Shown: positions 1 through 11,699, counted from the stretch's first letter. The stretch: DNA of 64,000 nucleotides from Pseudomonas khorasanensis (GCF_014268505.2 NZ_JABWQP020000004.1:62001-126000); one strand, 5' to 3'. The notes: generated by a model from the letters alone, not told the origin. Made by a program: numbers and translations.

Positions 1-3000
1 CAGGTCTACATCGGCGGTGAAGGCCTGAGCGATCAGGACATGGCCGTGAAGCTGTTCAGCGCCCGTCGCCGTTCGTCGGTATCCAATGCCGCCGACACCG
101 ACCACTACATCTGCAGCTTTTCGCACAAGACCATCATCTATAAAGGCCTGATGATGCCGGCCGACCTGGCGGCGTTTTATCCAGACCTGAGCGACGAGCG
201 CCTGCAAACCGCGATCTGCGTGTTTCACCAGCGCTTCTCCACCAACACTCTGCCGAAGTGGCCGCTGGCACAGCCGTTCCGCTTCCTCGCCCACAACGGC
301 GAGATCAACACCATCACCGGTAACCGCAACTGGGCGCAGGCCCGCCGGACCAAGTTCACCAATGATCTGATGGATCTGGAAGAGCTCGGCCCGCTGGTCA
401 ACCGTGTCGGTTCCGACTCATCGAGCATGGACAACATGCTTGAGCTGATGGTTACCGGCGGCATCGACCTCTTCCGTGGCGTGCGGATGATCATTCCGCC
501 TGCGTGGCAGAACGTCGAAACCATGGACCCGGATCTGCGTGCGTTCTACGAGTACAACTCGATGCACATGGAACCGTGGGACGGCCCGGCCGGCGTGGTC
601 ATGACCGACGGTCGCTACGCGGTGTGCCTGCTCGACCGTAACGGTCTGCGTCCGGCGCGCTGGGTTACCACCACCAACGGTTTCATCACCGTTGCGTCGG
701 AAATCGGCGTCTGGAACTACCAGCCAGAAGACGTGATCGCCAAGGGCCGTGTCGGCCCGGGCCAGATCCTTGCCGTGGACACCGAAACCGGACAGATCCT
801 CGACACCGATGCGATCGACAACCGTCTCAAGTCCCGTCATCCGTACAAGCAATGGCTGCGCAAGAATGCCCTGCGCATTCAGGCGACCATGGAAGACAAT
901 GACCACGGTTCGGCTTTCTACGACGTCGATCAGCTCAAGCAGTACATGAAGATGTATCAGGTCACGTTCGAAGAACGCGATCAGGTCCTGCGTCCGCTCG
1001 GCGAGCAAGGCTACGAAGCCGTCGGCTCCATGGGCGACGACACGCCGATGGCCGTGCTGTCCCAGCGCGTGCGCACGCCGTACGACTATTTCCGTCAGCA
1101 GTTCGCGCAGGTCACCAACCCGCCAATCGATCCGCTGCGCGAAGCGATCGTGATGTCGCTGGAAATCTGCCTCGGTGCCGAGCGCAACATCTTCCAGGAG
1201 TCGCCGGAGCACGCCTCGCGTGTGATCCTCAGCTCGCCAGTGATTTCGCCAGCCAAGTGGCGTTCGCTGATGAACCTCGACCGTCCGGGTTTTGAACGGG
1301 CGATCATCGACCTCAACTACGACGAAAGCCTCGGCCTCGAAGCGGCGATCCGCAATGTCGCCGATCAGGCGGAAGAAGCCGTGCGCGCCGGTCGTACCCA
1401 GATCGTGCTGAGCGACCGCCATATCGCCCCGGGCAAACTGCCCATCCACGCCTCGCTGGCGACCGGTGCCGTGCACCACCGCCTGACCGAGAAAGGCCTG
1501 CGTTGCGATTCCAACATTCTTGTTGAAACCGCAACCGCGCGCGATCCGCACCACTTTGCCGTGCTGATCGGCTTCGGCGCCTCGGCGGTGTATCCGTTCC
1601 TGGCCTACGAAGTGCTCGGCGACCTGATCCGTACCGGTGAAGTGCTGGGCGACCTCTATGAGGTGTTCAAGAACTACCGAAAAGGCATCACCAAGGGCCT
1701 GCTCAAGATCCTGTCGAAGATGGGCATTTCGACCATCGCCTCGTACCGTGGTGCGCAGCTGTTTGAAGCCATCGGTCTGTCCGAAGAGGTCTGCGAGCTG
1801 AGCTTCCGTGGCGTGCCTAGCCGCATCAAGGGCGCGCGTTTCGTCGACATTGAAGCCGAGCAGAAAGCCCTGGCCGTCGAAGCCTGGAGTCCGCGCAAGC
1901 CGATCCAGCAGGGCGGTCTGCTGAAGTTCGTCCACGGTGGCGAATACCACGCGTACAACCCGGACGTGGTCAATACCCTGCAAGCCGCCGTGCAGCAGGG
2001 CGACTATGCCAAGTTCAAGGAATACACTTCGCTGGTGGACAACCGTCCGGTGTCGATGATTCGCGACCTGCTCAAGGTCAAGACCCTCGACACGCCGCTG
2101 GACATCAGCGAAATCGAGCCGCTGGAATCGGTGCTCAAGCGCTTTGACTCCGCTGGCATCTCGCTGGGCGCACTGTCGCCGGAAGCTCACGAAGCCTTGG
2201 CCGAAGCCATGAACCGCCTCGGTGCGCGTTCCAACTCGGGTGAAGGTGGTGAGGATCCAGCACGTTACGGCACCATCAAAAGCTCGAAGATCAAACAAGT
2301 CGCCACAGGCCGTTTCGGCGTAACCCCGGAATACCTGGTCAACGCCGAAGTGCTGCAGATCAAGGTCGCGCAAGGCGCCAAGCCGGGCGAGGGCGGGCAA
2401 CTGCCGGGCGGTAAAGTGAACGGGCTGATCGCCAAGCTGCGTTATGCAGTGCCGGGCGTGACCCTGATTTCGCCACCGCCGCACCACGACATCTATTCGA
2501 TCGAAGACTTGTCGCAGCTGATTTTCGACCTCAAACAGGTCAACCCGCAGGCACTGGTTTCGGTGAAGCTGGTAGCGGAAGCGGGCGTCGGCACCATTGC
2601 CGCCGGTGTGGCCAAGGCTTATGCGGACCTGATCACCATCTCCGGCTACGACGGGGGCACCGGTGCTTCGCCGCTGACCTCGATCAAGTACGCCGGTGCG
2701 CCGTGGGAACTGGGCCTGGCTGAAACTCACCAGACCCTGCGCGGCAACGACCTGCGCGGCAAGGTCCGGGTGCAGACCGACGGTGGCCTGAAAACCGGTC
2801 TCGACGTGATCAAGGCGGCGATTCTCGGCGCCGAGAGCTTCGGCTTCGGCACCGCGCCAATGATCGCGCTGGGCTGCAAATACCTGCGCATTTGCCACCT
2901 GAACAACTGCGCCACCGGCGTTGCGACTCAGAACGAGAAGCTGCGCAAGGACCACTACATCGGTACCGTCGACATGGTGGTGAATTTCTTCACCTATGTC

Positions 3001-4020
3001 GCCGAGGAAACCCGTGAGTGGCTGGCCAAACTTGGCGTGCGCTCCCTCGAAGAGCTGATCGGCCGCACCGATCTGCTGGAAATCCTCGAAGGCCAGACCG
3101 CCAAGCAAAACCACCTGGACCTGACACCGCTGCTGGGCAGCGATCATATTCCGGCAGACAAGCCACAGTTCTGCGGCGTTGAGCGCAACCCGCCGTTCGA
3201 CAAAGGCCTGCTGGCCGAGAAGATGGTCGAGCTGGCAACCGCGGCGATCAACGACCTCAGCGGCGCCGAGTTCGAACTGGATATCTGCAACTGCGATCGT
3301 TCGATCGGCGCACGGATCTCCGGCGAAATCGCGCGCAAGCATGGCAACCAGGGCATGGCCAAGGCGCCGATCACTTTCCGCTTCAAAGGCACGGCCGGGC
3401 AAAGCTTCGGTGTGTGGAACGCTGGCGGCCTGAACCTGTACCTGGAAGGTGACGCCAACGACTACGTCGGCAAGGGCATGACCGGCGGCAAACTGGTCAT
3501 CGTTCCGCCGAAAGGCAGCGTCTACAAGACTCAGGAAAGCGCAATCATCGGCAACACCTGTCTGTACGGCGCCACGGGCGGCAAGCTGTTCGCCGCCGGT
3601 ACCGCGGGCGAGCGTTTCGCTGTGCGTAACTCCGGTGCCCACACGGTTGTGGAAGGCACTGGCGATCATTGCTGTGAGTACATGACCGGTGGTTTCGTCT
3701 GCGTCCTGGGCAAGACCGGTTACAACTTCGGCTCAGGCATGACCGGTGGTTTCGCCTACGTGCTCGATCAGGACAACACCTTTGTTGACCGGGTCAACCA
3801 TGAACTCGTGGAAATCCAGCGGATCAGCGGCGAGGCGATGGAAGCCTATCGCAGCCATTTGCAGAACGTGCTGAACGAGTACGTCGCGGAAACCGACAGC
3901 GAGTGGGGTCGTGAACTCGCTGAAAACCTCGATGATTACTTGCGGCGTTTCTGGTTGGTCAAGCCCAAGGCTGCCAGCTTGAAAACCCTGCTATCCAGCA
4001 CTCGTGCCAACCCGCAGTGA
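1..4020 (+). CDS. gltB: Glutamate synthase (NADPH) large subunit, 5'-truncated by window edge
   Basis: Large (alpha) subunit of GOGAT, which makes two glutamates from glutamine and 2-oxoglutarate in the cytoplasm with GltD. The reading frame is open from base 1, so the N-terminal Cys of the class II glutaminase domain lies outside the window. Visible are the rest of the glutamine amidotransferase domain, the central domain, the FMN-binding synthase domain, and the 3Fe-4S site near bases 2870-2910 (Cys spacing in [13 protein letters not shown]). The C-terminal glycine-rich beta-helix domain follows (repeated GGxx motifs at about 3470-3760). Stop TGA at 4018. gltD follows after 33 bp, the standard gltBD operon. 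No frameshift is seen in the visible 1,340 codons. Confidence 0.98.
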   Translation, partial: QVYIGGEGLSDQDMAVKLFSARRRSSVSNAADTDHYICSFSHKTIIYKGLMMPADLAAFYPDLSDERLQTAICVFHQRFSTNTLPKWPLAQPFRFLAHNGEINTITGNRNWAQARRTKFTNDLMDLEELGPLVNRVGSDSSSMDNMLELMVTGGIDLFRGVRMIIPPAWQNVETMDPDLRAFYEYNSMHMEPWDGPAGVVMTDGRYAVCLLDRNGLRPARWVTTTNGFITVASEIGVWNYQPEDVIAKGRVGPGQILAVDTETGQILDTDAIDNRLKSRHPYKQWLRKNALRIQATMEDNDHGSAFYDVDQLKQYMKMYQVTFEERDQVLRPLGEQGYEAVGSMGDDTPMAVLSQRVRTPYDYFRQQFAQVTNPPIDPLREAIVMSLEICLGAERNIFQESPEHASRVILSSPVISPAKWRSLMNLDRPGFERAIIDLNYDESLGLEAAIRNVADQAEEAVRAGRTQIVLSDRHIAPGKLPIHASLATGAVHHRLTEKGLRCDSNILVETATARDPHHFAVLIGFGASAVYPFLAYEVLGDLIRTGEVLGDLYEVFKNYRKGITKGLLKILSKMGISTIASYRGAQLFEAIGLSEEVCELSFRGVPSRIKGARFVDIEAEQKALAVEAWSPRKPIQQGGLLKFVHGGEYHAYNPDVVNTLQAAVQQGDYAKFKEYTSLVDNRPVSMIRDLLKVKTLDTPLDISEIEPLESVLKRFDSAGISLGALSPEAHEALAEAMNRLGARSNSGEGGEDPARYGTIKSSKIKQVATGRFGVTPEYLVNAEVLQIKVAQGAKPGEGGQLPGGKVNGLIAKLRYAVPGVTLISPPPHHDIYSIEDLSQLIFDLKQVNPQALVSVKLVAEAGVGTIAAGVAKAYADLITISGYDGGTGASPLTSIKYAGAPWELGLAETHQTLRGNDLRGKVRVQTDGGLKTGLDVIKAAILGAESFGFGTAPMIALGCKYLRICHLNNCATGVATQNEKLRKDHYIGTVDMVVNFFTYVAEETREWLAKLGVRSLEELIGRTDLLEILEGQTAKQNHLDLTPLLGSDHIPADKPQFCGVERNPPFDKGLLAEKMVELATAAINDLSGAEFELDICNCDRSIGARISGEIARKHGNQGMAKAPITFRFKGTAGQSFGVWNAGGLNLYLEGDANDYVGKGMTGGKLVIVPPKGSVYKTQESAIIGNTCLYGATGGKLFAAGTAGERFAVRNSGAHTVVEGTGDHCCEYMTGGFVCVLGKTGYNFGSGMTGGFAYVLDQDNTFVDRVNHELVEIQRISGEAMEAYRSHLQNVLNEYVAETDSEWGRELAENLDDYLRRFWLVKPKAASLKTLLSSTRANPQ

Positions 4021-5472
<1,452 letters not shown>

Positions 5473-5501
5473 CCCCGGCGCCTGAGCCAAACGCACTAAC
5501 C

Positions 5502-5593
5502 CTGTGGGAGCGAGCCTGCTCGCGAAAGCGGTCTGTCAGCCAACTTCAATGTTGGATGTGCCGGCCTCTTCGCGAGCAGGCTCGCTCCCACAG
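5502..5593. repeat. REP doublet (REPIN-like), GTGGGAGCGAGCCTGCTCGCG family
   Basis: Two inverted copies of a palindromic unit (CTGTGGGAGCGAGCC... and ...GGCTCGCTCCCACAG) separated by about 40 bp. It lies between gltD and hemE. The same family recurs at 11152, 16274, 31441, 43521 and 57085 in this window. Such doublets are typical non-autonomous REPINs of fluorescens-group Pseudomonas and can fold into a long hairpin in RNA. Confidence 0.9.
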
Positions 5594-5725
5594 TTGTTTT
5601 AGGGTGTTGCGGAAAATCGTGTTCCAGCGCAATAAATTGACCCGATAGACAAAAGGCTGACCCACATCCGTGCCTTTTGCGTCGCGCTCTGAGAAAATGC
5701 CCGCACTTTTTTTCCGGATGCCGAC

Positions 5726-6793
5726 ATGACTGCCCTGAAGAACGACCGTTTCCTTCGCGCCCTGCTCAAGCAACCCGTTGACGTCACCCCGGTGTGGATG
5801 ATGCGCCAGGCCGGTCGCTACCTGCCGGAGTACCGCGCCAGCCGCGCCCACGCCGGCGACTTCATGAGCCTGTGCATGAACCCGGAATTCGCCTGCGAAG
5901 TCACCCTGCAGCCGCTTGACCGCTATCCGCAACTGGACGCGGCGATCCTGTTTTCCGACATCCTCACCATTCCCGATGCCATGGGCCAGGGCCTGTACTT
6001 CGAGACCGGTGAAGGTCCGCGCTTCAAAAAAGTCGTCAGCACCCTGGCCGATATCGAAGCGCTGCCGATCCCGGATCCGCATAAAGACCTCGGTTATGTC
6101 ATGGACGCGGTCAGCACCATCCGTCGCGAACTCAACGGTCGTGTACCGCTGATCGGCTTCTCCGGCAGCCCGTGGACGCTGGCGACCTACATGGTCGAAG
6201 GCGGCTCGTCGAAAGATTTCCGCAAGACCAAAGCGATGCTTTACGACAACCCGCAAGCCATGCACTTGTTGCTGGACAAGCTTGCGCAGTCGGTGACCTC
6301 GTACCTCAACGGCCAGATCATGGCCGGTGCGCAAGCGGTGCAGATCTTCGATACCTGGGGCGGCAACCTGTCGGCGGCGGCGTATCAGGAATTCTCCCTG
6401 GCCTACATGAAAAAAATCGTCAGCGGCCTGATCCGCGAGCATGACGGTCGCAAAGTGCCGGTGATCCTCTTCACCAAGAATGGCGGCCTGTGGCTGGAAA
6501 GCATCGCCGAGGCTGGCGCTGACGCCCTGGGCCTGGACTGGACGTGCGACATCGGCAACGCCCGCGCCCGCGTCGGCGATAAGGTGGCGCTGCAAGGCAA
6601 CATGGACCCGACCGTGCTCTACGCCAAACCGGAAGCGATCCGCACGGAAGTCGGGCGCATTCTGGCCAGTTACGGCAAGGGCAGCGGCCACGTGTTCAAC
6701 CTTGGCCACGGCATCACGCCGGAAGTTGATCCGGAGCATGCGGGCGCTTTCCTGCGCGCGGTGCATGAGCTGTCGGCGCAGTATCACGAGTGA
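5726..6793 (+). CDS. hemE: Uroporphyrinogen decarboxylase
   Basis: Cytoplasmic haem-pathway enzyme that decarboxylates the four acetate side chains of uroporphyrinogen III to give coproporphyrinogen III. At 355 aa it is the expected length. The N-terminal signature [16 protein letters not shown] (about residues 21-36), with the substrate-binding Arg residues, and [16 protein letters not shown] (about 147) are both intact. The ATG at 5726 is the only sensible start. A strong intrinsic terminator follows within 15 bp, so it ends its transcript. It stands alone after the REP that separates it from gltBD. Confidence 0.98.
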   Translation: MTALKNDRFLRALLKQPVDVTPVWMMRQAGRYLPEYRASRAHAGDFMSLCMNPEFACEVTLQPLDRYPQLDAAILFSDILTIPDAMGQGLYFETGEGPRFKKVVSTLADIEALPIPDPHKDLGYVMDAVSTIRRELNGRVPLIGFSGSPWTLATYMVEGGSSKDFRKTKAMLYDNPQAMHLLLDKLAQSVTSYLNGQIMAGAQAVQIFDTWGGNLSAAAYQEFSLAYMKKIVSGLIREHDGRKVPVILFTKNGGLWLESIAEAGADALGLDWTCDIGNARARVGDKVALQGNMDPTVLYAKPEAIRTEVGRILASYGKGSGHVFNLGHGITPEVDPEHAGAFLRAVHELSAQYHE

Positions 6794-6805
6794 TCAGCGC
6801 ACAAT

Positions 6806-6838
6806 AAAAAACGCCCGGCCAAGTGCCGGGCGTTTTTG
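6806..6838 (+). terminator. Intrinsic terminator after hemE
   Basis: GC-rich hairpin with arms ACGCCCGGC and GCCGGGCGT around a short AAGT-type loop, flanked by an A-run on the left and a T-run (TTTTTG) on the right. It sits 13 bp past the hemE stop. The A-run also makes it work for the converging minus-strand gene that ends at 6851, so it is probably bidirectional. Confidence 0.9.
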
Positions 6839-6850
6839 TTTGAACAAACC

Positions 6851-7495
6851 TTAACGACCGAGCAATTGCTCGGCGTAGCGCGCGATGATGTGGTCGAAAG
6901 GCTTTTGATCGGAGGCTTTGGCCGCTCGAATCACATTGACGAGGCGTTCAAGGTCTTCATTGCTGGCGCTCGCGATGAATTCATCATCAAACAGTCGACG
7001 GATCGTGTCTCGGCGCCGGTTGTTCAGGTAGGCAATATCCAGCGCCAGAACTTCAATCATTTTGGCGGCTGGCAGGTCTTCAGAGTCTGCGGGCTGGATT
7101 CCGCCATTTTGCAGATATCGGAAGCGCAGTTCGCATTGCTCATCCATTGGAGATATGTGCAACGCTTCTTCAAACCAGTTGCCTTTGCGGTGTCCACAAT
7201 GCAGTGGATTGCCGGGCCTGGTTTCACGCAGACAAGACGCGAAAAGATTTTCGTAGTCCAGCGCAAGGGCTTCAAAGTGCTCTTGAGGGCGCAAATGTTC
7301 TATGTGACTGGTAGCCGCTTCTATCTCTCTGCCGCAATAACAGCAGAGTGATCCTTGTTCCTCTAACAAGGCCGCGTGTAGCTCTCGCTTTTGCGGGTTT
7401 TGCAGAACGGGATAGGTTGGAACCCATTCATCGTTTGCCGAGCTTTTCCAGTCTGTGAATGAGGCGGGTTCAGTTCCTTTGAGCACTCGCTTCAT
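6851..7495 (-). CDS. ptuB: HNH endonuclease of a Septu/PtuAB-type defence cassette (PtuB-like, TIGR02646-like)
   Basis: Predicted nuclease of 214 aa. The HNH core is visible: zinc-type CCYCG at residues 51-55, HIEH at 64-67 with the likely catalytic His, a conserved YENLFASC around 81-88, then CGHRKGN at 100-106. This layout matches the HNH nucleases found with the Septu ATPase PtuA and with some retrons. The ATG overlaps the stop of the upstream ATPase gene by 4 bp (ATGA), so the two are translationally coupled and probably act as one complex. No reverse transcriptase or retron RNA is nearby, which favours a stand-alone Septu system. The family is recognised from memory and motifs, not from a search. 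Confidence 0.85.
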   Translation of the reverse strand: MKRVLKGTEPASFTDWKSSANDEWVPTYPVLQNPQKRELHAALLEEQGSLCCYCGREIEAATSHIEHLRPQEHFEALALDYENLFASCLRETRPGNPLHCGHRKGNWFEEALHISPMDEQCELRFRYLQNGGIQPADSEDLPAAKMIEVLALDIAYLNNRRRDTIRRLFDDEFIASASNEDLERLVNVIRAAKASDQKPFDHIIARYAEQLLGR

Positions 7496-8760
7496 TTACC
7501 AAGAATCTCCTTGCGCCTGAGCAGTGCCTCTGCACCGGCAAACTCCGGAAGATCCGGAGCCTTCTTCTTCAGGGCCTCAAGCTGCGATTTCGCCCTTTGC
7601 AGGTCGTTGTTCTCCAAGGTTGAAAAAAGCTCCGAGAGCAGGTTTTCAATCTCGGGTTCGCGCTGTTCAACGCCCATGACTTCTTCGAGCACGCTGCTGG
7701 AGTCCAGACCATAGGTAACGCGAGGGTGTGAGGATTCGCCGTTGTGCAGGACGATCACCTCTTCGGGCTTCAAGCTGCCGATGATTTGCGGGGAGTGACT
7801 GGCGGCGATGAACTGGACATTGGGGAACGCTGTCGTCAATGCCGGAACGATGCTGCGTTGCCACGCGGGATGCAGATGAATATCCAGTTCATCAATGATG
7901 ATCACGCCTGATGTATTCTTCAGGGCGTCCTTGCCCATATGAGGGTTGAGGATGTACATACGGCGGGCGATGTCGGTGAATAGCGCGATCATGCCGCGCT
8001 GACCGTCACTGAGGTGATTGAAGGGAATGGTTTTCTGGTCGATGTCGATCAGCAAGCTTTGCAACCTGAGGTCATAGCGCAGATTTTGTGCATGAGGAAT
8101 TGCGCAAGCTATAGCACTGTTGACCCAAACCAGCTCGTCGTTGAAATCTGCAGAATGTTGATTGGCATCCAGAAGATCCTGCATTCGTTCCAGTGTTCTG
8201 CCGATCAACCAGCTCTCGAAATCACTGAGATCTGCCACTGCATCGAACCAGTTTGCATAACCATCAAAACGCGACAGGCGTTGTTTGGCTGCAAACTCTG
8301 CTGATACGCCTGCGCCTTGCCAGCGACGATTGGAGCGATAGAACGCCAGCATCGGTAAATCGACCGGCATGGCCAGGTTGATCTTCTGCCTGAGCTTGAC
8401 CAACTCAGCCTCGAAAGCTGAATTCACGAGTGGGGGAAAGCCATCTCCGTCTCGTTTCAGAATCCATTCGGTTGCGCCAAAAAACACCCCCGCCCCTTGT
8501 ACCAGCAGCGGGTACTGCCGTTCGAAACGGCTTCTGTTTTCAAAGCGGTCAATGACGAAGCGAATATCTTCATCTTTTATTGAGATCTGACTCGGCTTTA
8601 CCGCGTTGCCGAATTCGATGAAGGAAACAGCAATGGCCTGGAGCAATGATGTCTTACCGCTGCCATTGACCCCCACCACCAGATTGAACCCAGGCTGGAA
8701 GTCAAAAGTGGCATCTTCGTAGCAACGAAAATTCTTAATGTGGAGACGGTCCAGGCGCAT
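7492..8760 (-). CDS. ptuA: AAA/ABC-type (SMC-like) ATPase of a Septu/PtuAB-type defence cassette (PtuA-like)
   Basis: ATPase of 422 aa in the RecF/SMC-like OLD-type group. It has the N-terminal FRCYEDATFDFQPGFN leader, Walker A GVNGSGKTS at residues 30-38, an ABC-like signature LSDGQRG in the second half, Walker B GVIIIDELDIHLHP, and the H-loop AASHSPQIIG. In known Septu systems the ATPase forms a complex with the HNH protein and, by sensing nucleotide state, licenses nucleic-acid cleavage. Here it is first in a two-gene operon, ATPase then HNH, as in described ptuAB loci. The ATG at 8760 is preceded by a purine-rich AAAGGGAAG. The cassette sits between two core genes, which suggests acquisition as a small unit. 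Confidence 0.85.
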   Translation of the reverse strand: MRLDRLHIKNFRCYEDATFDFQPGFNLVVGVNGSGKTSLLQAIAVSFIEFGNAVKPSQISIKDEDIRFVIDRFENRSRFERQYPLLVQGAGVFFGATEWILKRDGDGFPPLVNSAFEAELVKLRQKINLAMPVDLPMLAFYRSNRRWQGAGVSAEFAAKQRLSRFDGYANWFDAVADLSDFESWLIGRTLERMQDLLDANQHSADFNDELVWVNSAIACAIPHAQNLRYDLRLQSLLIDIDQKTIPFNHLSDGQRGMIALFTDIARRMYILNPHMGKDALKNTSGVIIIDELDIHLHPAWQRSIVPALTTAFPNVQFIAASHSPQIIGSLKPEEVIVLHNGESSHPRVTYGLDSSSVLEEVMGVEQREPEIENLLSELFSTLENNDLQRAKSQLEALKKKAPDLPEFAGAEALLRRKEILGK

Positions 8761-8838
8761 TCTGGCTTCCCTTTACCCAAACAGACGAATGTCGTCAGTG
8801 TACCTTGGCGTGCGATTACCGCTAGGGCGCAGTTGTGG

Positions 8839-10116
8839 CTAAACCTGTGCTGCGCCGGGCAACCGCGGCAACTTCGCCAGCTTCAACGCCACCAGCAAGG
8901 CAATCAGCAACAACGCGCCAATAAACAGGCCGATGCCATTCCACCCGCCCAGATGCCAGAACACCCCGCCCGCCGTCCCGGCAATGCTCGACCCGGCGTA
9001 ATAACTGAACAGATACAACGACGATGCTTGCCCCTTGGCCCTCAACGCCCGCCGGCCGATCCAGCTGCTCGCCACCGAGTGCGCTGCAAAAAATCCGAAA
9101 GTGAATACCAGCATGCCGACGATCACCAACAGCAGCGACGTGAACATTGTCAGGGCCAGTCCTGCGAACATCAGCGCAATGGTCGCCCACAACACTTTGC
9201 GTCGGCCCATTTTGTCCGCCAGCGAACCGATCCTTGCCGAGCTGTAGATGCCGGACAGATAAACCACCGAGAGCAAGCCGACAAACACCTGATCAAGGTT
9301 GTACGGCGCCGCGAGCAAGCGATAGCCGATGTAGTTGAAGAGGGTGACGAACGCGCCCATCAGCACGAAGGCTTCAAGAAACAGCAGCGGCAGACCGGCA
9401 TCGCGAAAGTGCAGGGTGAAGCCGTCGAGCAAACTGCGCGGGTGCAGTGAGCGGGGGCGGAAGTTGCGCGACTCCGGGAGGATTTTCCAGAACACCGCCG
9501 CCGCAATCAGCGCCAGACCGCCGATGACCAGCATCGCCGTGTGCCAGCTGACAAAGTCGATCAGCACGCCGGTGATCAAGCGCCCGCTCATCCCGCCGAT
9601 CGCATTGCCGCCGATGTACAAACCCATTGCCAGGCCGATGTGTTGTGGATGGATTTCTTCGCTCAGATAGGTCATCGCTACCGCTGCCAGGCCGCTCAAT
9701 GACAGGCCGATCAGCGCACGCATGATTAATACGCCGTGCCAGCTCGGCATCATAGAACTGGCGATGGTGCACAACGCGGCAGCAAACAGTGCGGCGACCA
9801 TCACCGGTTTACGGCCGATGCGGTCGGAAATCGGCCCGGTGATCAGCAGACCGAAGGCCAACATGCCGGTCGCCACCGACAGGATCAGACTGCTCTGCGC
9901 AGCGTTGATTCCGTACTCGTGGGACAGCAGCGGCATCATCGGTTGCACGCAATAGAGCAGGGCAAACGTCGCAAAGCCGCCACAGAATAGTGCCAGCACC
10001 GTGCGCATGAACGCCGGCGTGCCTTTTTCGATGTAGATCTCCTGCAGCACGGCGCGGGTATCGTCGTCGGCAGGGGGCGGGATTTCGTGGGCAAGGGGCG
10101 CGACAGCAGTTTTCAC
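8839..10116 (-). CDS. MFS transporter, YnfM-like exporter
   Basis: Inner-membrane major facilitator protein with 12 predicted hydrophobic segments. It strongly recalls E. coli YnfM: shared stretches are GTPAFMR, FALLYCVQPMMPLLS, SWHGVLIMRALIGLSLSG, YLSEEIHPQH and HSVASSWIG, plus the MFS motif GPISDRIGRKPVM. The GTG at 10116 is chosen as start (425 aa) because GAGG sits 6 bp before it. An ATG at 10161 would add 15 residues but has no ribosome binding site. The gene is divergent from a LysR regulator, the same arrangement as ynfL/ynfM in E. coli, so that regulator probably controls it. The substrate is unknown. Confidence 0.9.
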   Translation of the reverse strand: MKTAVAPLAHEIPPPADDDTRAVLQEIYIEKGTPAFMRTVLALFCGGFATFALLYCVQPMMPLLSHEYGINAAQSSLILSVATGMLAFGLLITGPISDRIGRKPVMVAALFAAALCTIASSMMPSWHGVLIMRALIGLSLSGLAAVAMTYLSEEIHPQHIGLAMGLYIGGNAIGGMSGRLITGVLIDFVSWHTAMLVIGGLALIAAAVFWKILPESRNFRPRSLHPRSLLDGFTLHFRDAGLPLLFLEAFVLMGAFVTLFNYIGYRLLAAPYNLDQVFVGLLSVVYLSGIYSSARIGSLADKMGRRKVLWATIALMFAGLALTMFTSLLLVIVGMLVFTFGFFAAHSVASSWIGRRALRAKGQASSLYLFSYYAGSSIAGTAGGVFWHLGGWNGIGLFIGALLLIALLVALKLAKLPRLPGAAQV

Positions 10117-10234
10117 TTCAGACCTCGGAGAGCGCAGCCGGGCAGGCAATGAAAAAATCATATAGCTGGCTAATGTTTCTATCCAATATATTGTTCGACC
10201 TGTTTGATAGCTTCAGCGACCTAATGGAAATCCT
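10117..10234. promoter_or_regulatory. Divergent promoter region between the MFS gene and the LysR gene
   Basis: Short AT-rich gap between the two divergent genes. It contains the 10-bp perfect palindrome CAATATATTG at 10184-10193 and direct ATAGCT repeats near 10162 and 10207. This is the expected place for a LysR-type operator, but I could not fix the exact T-N11-A site. Confidence 0.45.
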
Positions 10235-11137
10235 ATGGAACTGCGTCATCTGCGTTACTTCATCGCCGTCGCCGAAGAACTGCATTTCGGCCGGGCCGCG
10301 CAGGTGCTGGGTATCTCGCAGCCACCGCTGAGCCAGCAGATTCAGGCGCTGGAGCAACAGCTGGGCGCGCGGTTGTTTGAGCGGACCAATCGTCGGGTCG
10401 AGTTGAGCGAGGCCGGCCGCTTGTTCCTGCAGGAGGCGCGACTGGTATTGGCGCAGGTCGACAAGGCGGCGGATGTCGCCCGGCGCGCGCAGCTGGGCGA
10501 ACTGGGGGAATTGAAGATTGGCTTCACCTCTTCGGCGCCGTTCAACTCGACCATCCCTCAGGCGATTTTCTCGTTTCGTCAGCGTTTCCCCGCGGTCCAT
10601 TTGAGCCTGCGGGAGATGAGCAGCACCATGGTCGCGGATGCCTTGGTCGATCAGTCGATCGAGGTGGGCATCATGCGCCCGCTCGGCTTGCCGGATTCGC
10701 TGAGTGTCGTCGAGTTGATGCGTGAGCCGCTGGTGGCTGTGCTCAGTTCGAAGCATCCGCTGGTCCAGGACAGCGAGGAAGGTCTGTTCCTGTCGGCGCT
10801 GGCGCTGGAGCCGTTCGTGTTTTTTCCGCGCAGCTATGGCAGTGGCCTATATGCGCAGTTGTTGAGCCTGGCCCGTGACGCCGGCTTCAGCCCGCACTTC
10901 GCACAGGAGGCCGGCGAGGCAATGACCATTATCGGCCTGGTCGCGGCGGGCCTTGGCGTGTCCGTGCTGCCGGCGTCCTACCAACGCATGCGCATCGACG
11001 GCGTGGTCTATCGCCCACTGCTCGATCCCGAAGCGATTTCAGCGGTATGGCTGGTGCAGCGCAAAGATCAGAAATCGCCGATGGCCAAGGCGTTTGTCGA
11101 ACTGCTGACGCGCAAGGTTGAGCCTCTGACGGTGTGA
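10235..11137 (+). CDS. LysR-family transcriptional regulator, YnfL-like
   Basis: Regulator of 300 aa with an N-terminal winged helix-turn-helix (MELRHLRYFIAVAEELHFGRAA, then SQPPLSQQIQALE at about residues 29-41) and a C-terminal periplasmic-binding-like effector domain. The length is typical for the family. It is divergent from the YnfM-like exporter, and LysR proteins usually regulate the adjacent divergent gene and themselves; that link is inference. A REP doublet follows within 15 bp of the stop. Confidence 0.92.
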   Translation: MELRHLRYFIAVAEELHFGRAAQVLGISQPPLSQQIQALEQQLGARLFERTNRRVELSEAGRLFLQEARLVLAQVDKAADVARRAQLGELGELKIGFTSSAPFNSTIPQAIFSFRQRFPAVHLSLREMSSTMVADALVDQSIEVGIMRPLGLPDSLSVVELMREPLVAVLSSKHPLVQDSEEGLFLSALALEPFVFFPRSYGSGLYAQLLSLARDAGFSPHFAQEAGEAMTIIGLVAAGLGVSVLPASYQRMRIDGVVYRPLLDPEAISAVWLVQRKDQKSPMAKAFVELLTRKVEPLTV

Positions 11138-11151
11138 AGGCGGCTGGCGCT

Positions 11152-11245
11152 TTCGCGAGCAGGCTCGCTCCCACAGTTGAGCTGGGTCTCCACCGAAATT
11201 GTGTCCTAGCTCCTGTGGGAGCGAGCCTGCTCGCGAAGAGGCCGG
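11152..11245. repeat. REP doublet, GTGGGAGCGAGCCTGCTCGCG family (tail-to-tail order)
   Basis: Two inverted units, TTCGCGAGCAGGCTCGCTCC at 11152 and GGGAGCGAGCCTGCTCGCGA near 11218, with about 35 bp between. The unit order is reversed relative to the 5502 copy. Confidence 0.88.
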
Positions 11246-11412
11246 AAGCAGCACACGTGCTGGTCCCGGTAGCAGCACACTCTGTGGTCAGTGATCATTT
11301 CTGAATCATACGAAGTTAGGAAGTCTCCTACCCAGGTACAGGAAACCGCTGTCTTGTCGGCATTCCTAATCGTCGCTAATTTGTGTTTCCTCATCACTTC
11401 CCGAAGAGAACC

Positions 11413-11598
11413 ATGATCGAAAAATTCACGCGTTGGGACTCCGCCGATTTTCTGCTGACGGATGCGGACCTGAAAGATTATCTGGAGGCTTGTATGGACG
11501 AAGCAGGAGAGGATGACCGGTTCATTGTCAAAGCGCATGAAACCATAGAGCGAGCGCGTCTTGAAATTATGGGTAACTATGCCGAAAGGGGCTTGTGA
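11413..11598 (+). CDS. Short protein resembling an addiction-module antidote (COG3636-like) that lacks the HTH end
   Basis: Product of 61 aa from ATG 11413 (an in-frame ATG at 11383 would add 10 residues). The beginning MIEKFTRWDSADFL..DADLKDYLEACMDEAG resembles the N-terminus of the HigA-like antidote proteins of RelE/HigB-type modules. Those proteins continue from FIxxALGDIARARG into a helix-turn-helix; here the sequence diverges after FIVKAHETIERAR and stops 12 residues later. No toxin gene is found on either side. It is either a decayed antitoxin or a short family member with another role. The gene is AT-richer than its neighbours, and a hairpin terminator lies about 80 bp downstream. Confidence 0.5.
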   Translation: MIEKFTRWDSADFLLTDADLKDYLEACMDEAGEDDRFIVKAHETIERARLEIMGNYAERGL

Positions 11599-11675
11599 GA
11601 CTCTGAGGATCCTGGGGCAACCAGCCATCGCAGATCCAGGCAGGTAACCGGCGATGACAAGTCAACCTGCCTGTA

Positions 11676-11699
11676 AAAGGGCGCCGAATGGCGCCCTTT
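11676..11699. terminator. Bidirectional hairpin between the short antidote-like gene and the APE operon end
   Basis: Perfect 10-bp stem, AAAGGGCGCC and GGCGCCCTTT around GAAT. It is placed between converging genes and can stop both transcripts. The T-tract is short on both sides, so its strength is uncertain. Confidence 0.7.

Noticed and set aside
418-3669. 1083-codon open frame on the minus strand opposite gltB
   Set aside because: It is a shadow of the strongly biased gltB coding frame, with no recognisable domain. High-GC genes often leave long antisense frames.
6851-8760. Retron containing the PtuAB pair
   Set aside because: No reverse transcriptase and no msr/msd-like repeat RNA is visible on either side, so only the stand-alone Septu form is claimed.
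11206-11628. 140-codon minus-strand frame across the antidote-like gene
   Set aside because: It runs through a REP unit at its end and has no motif or RBS; the plus-strand frame has family similarity.
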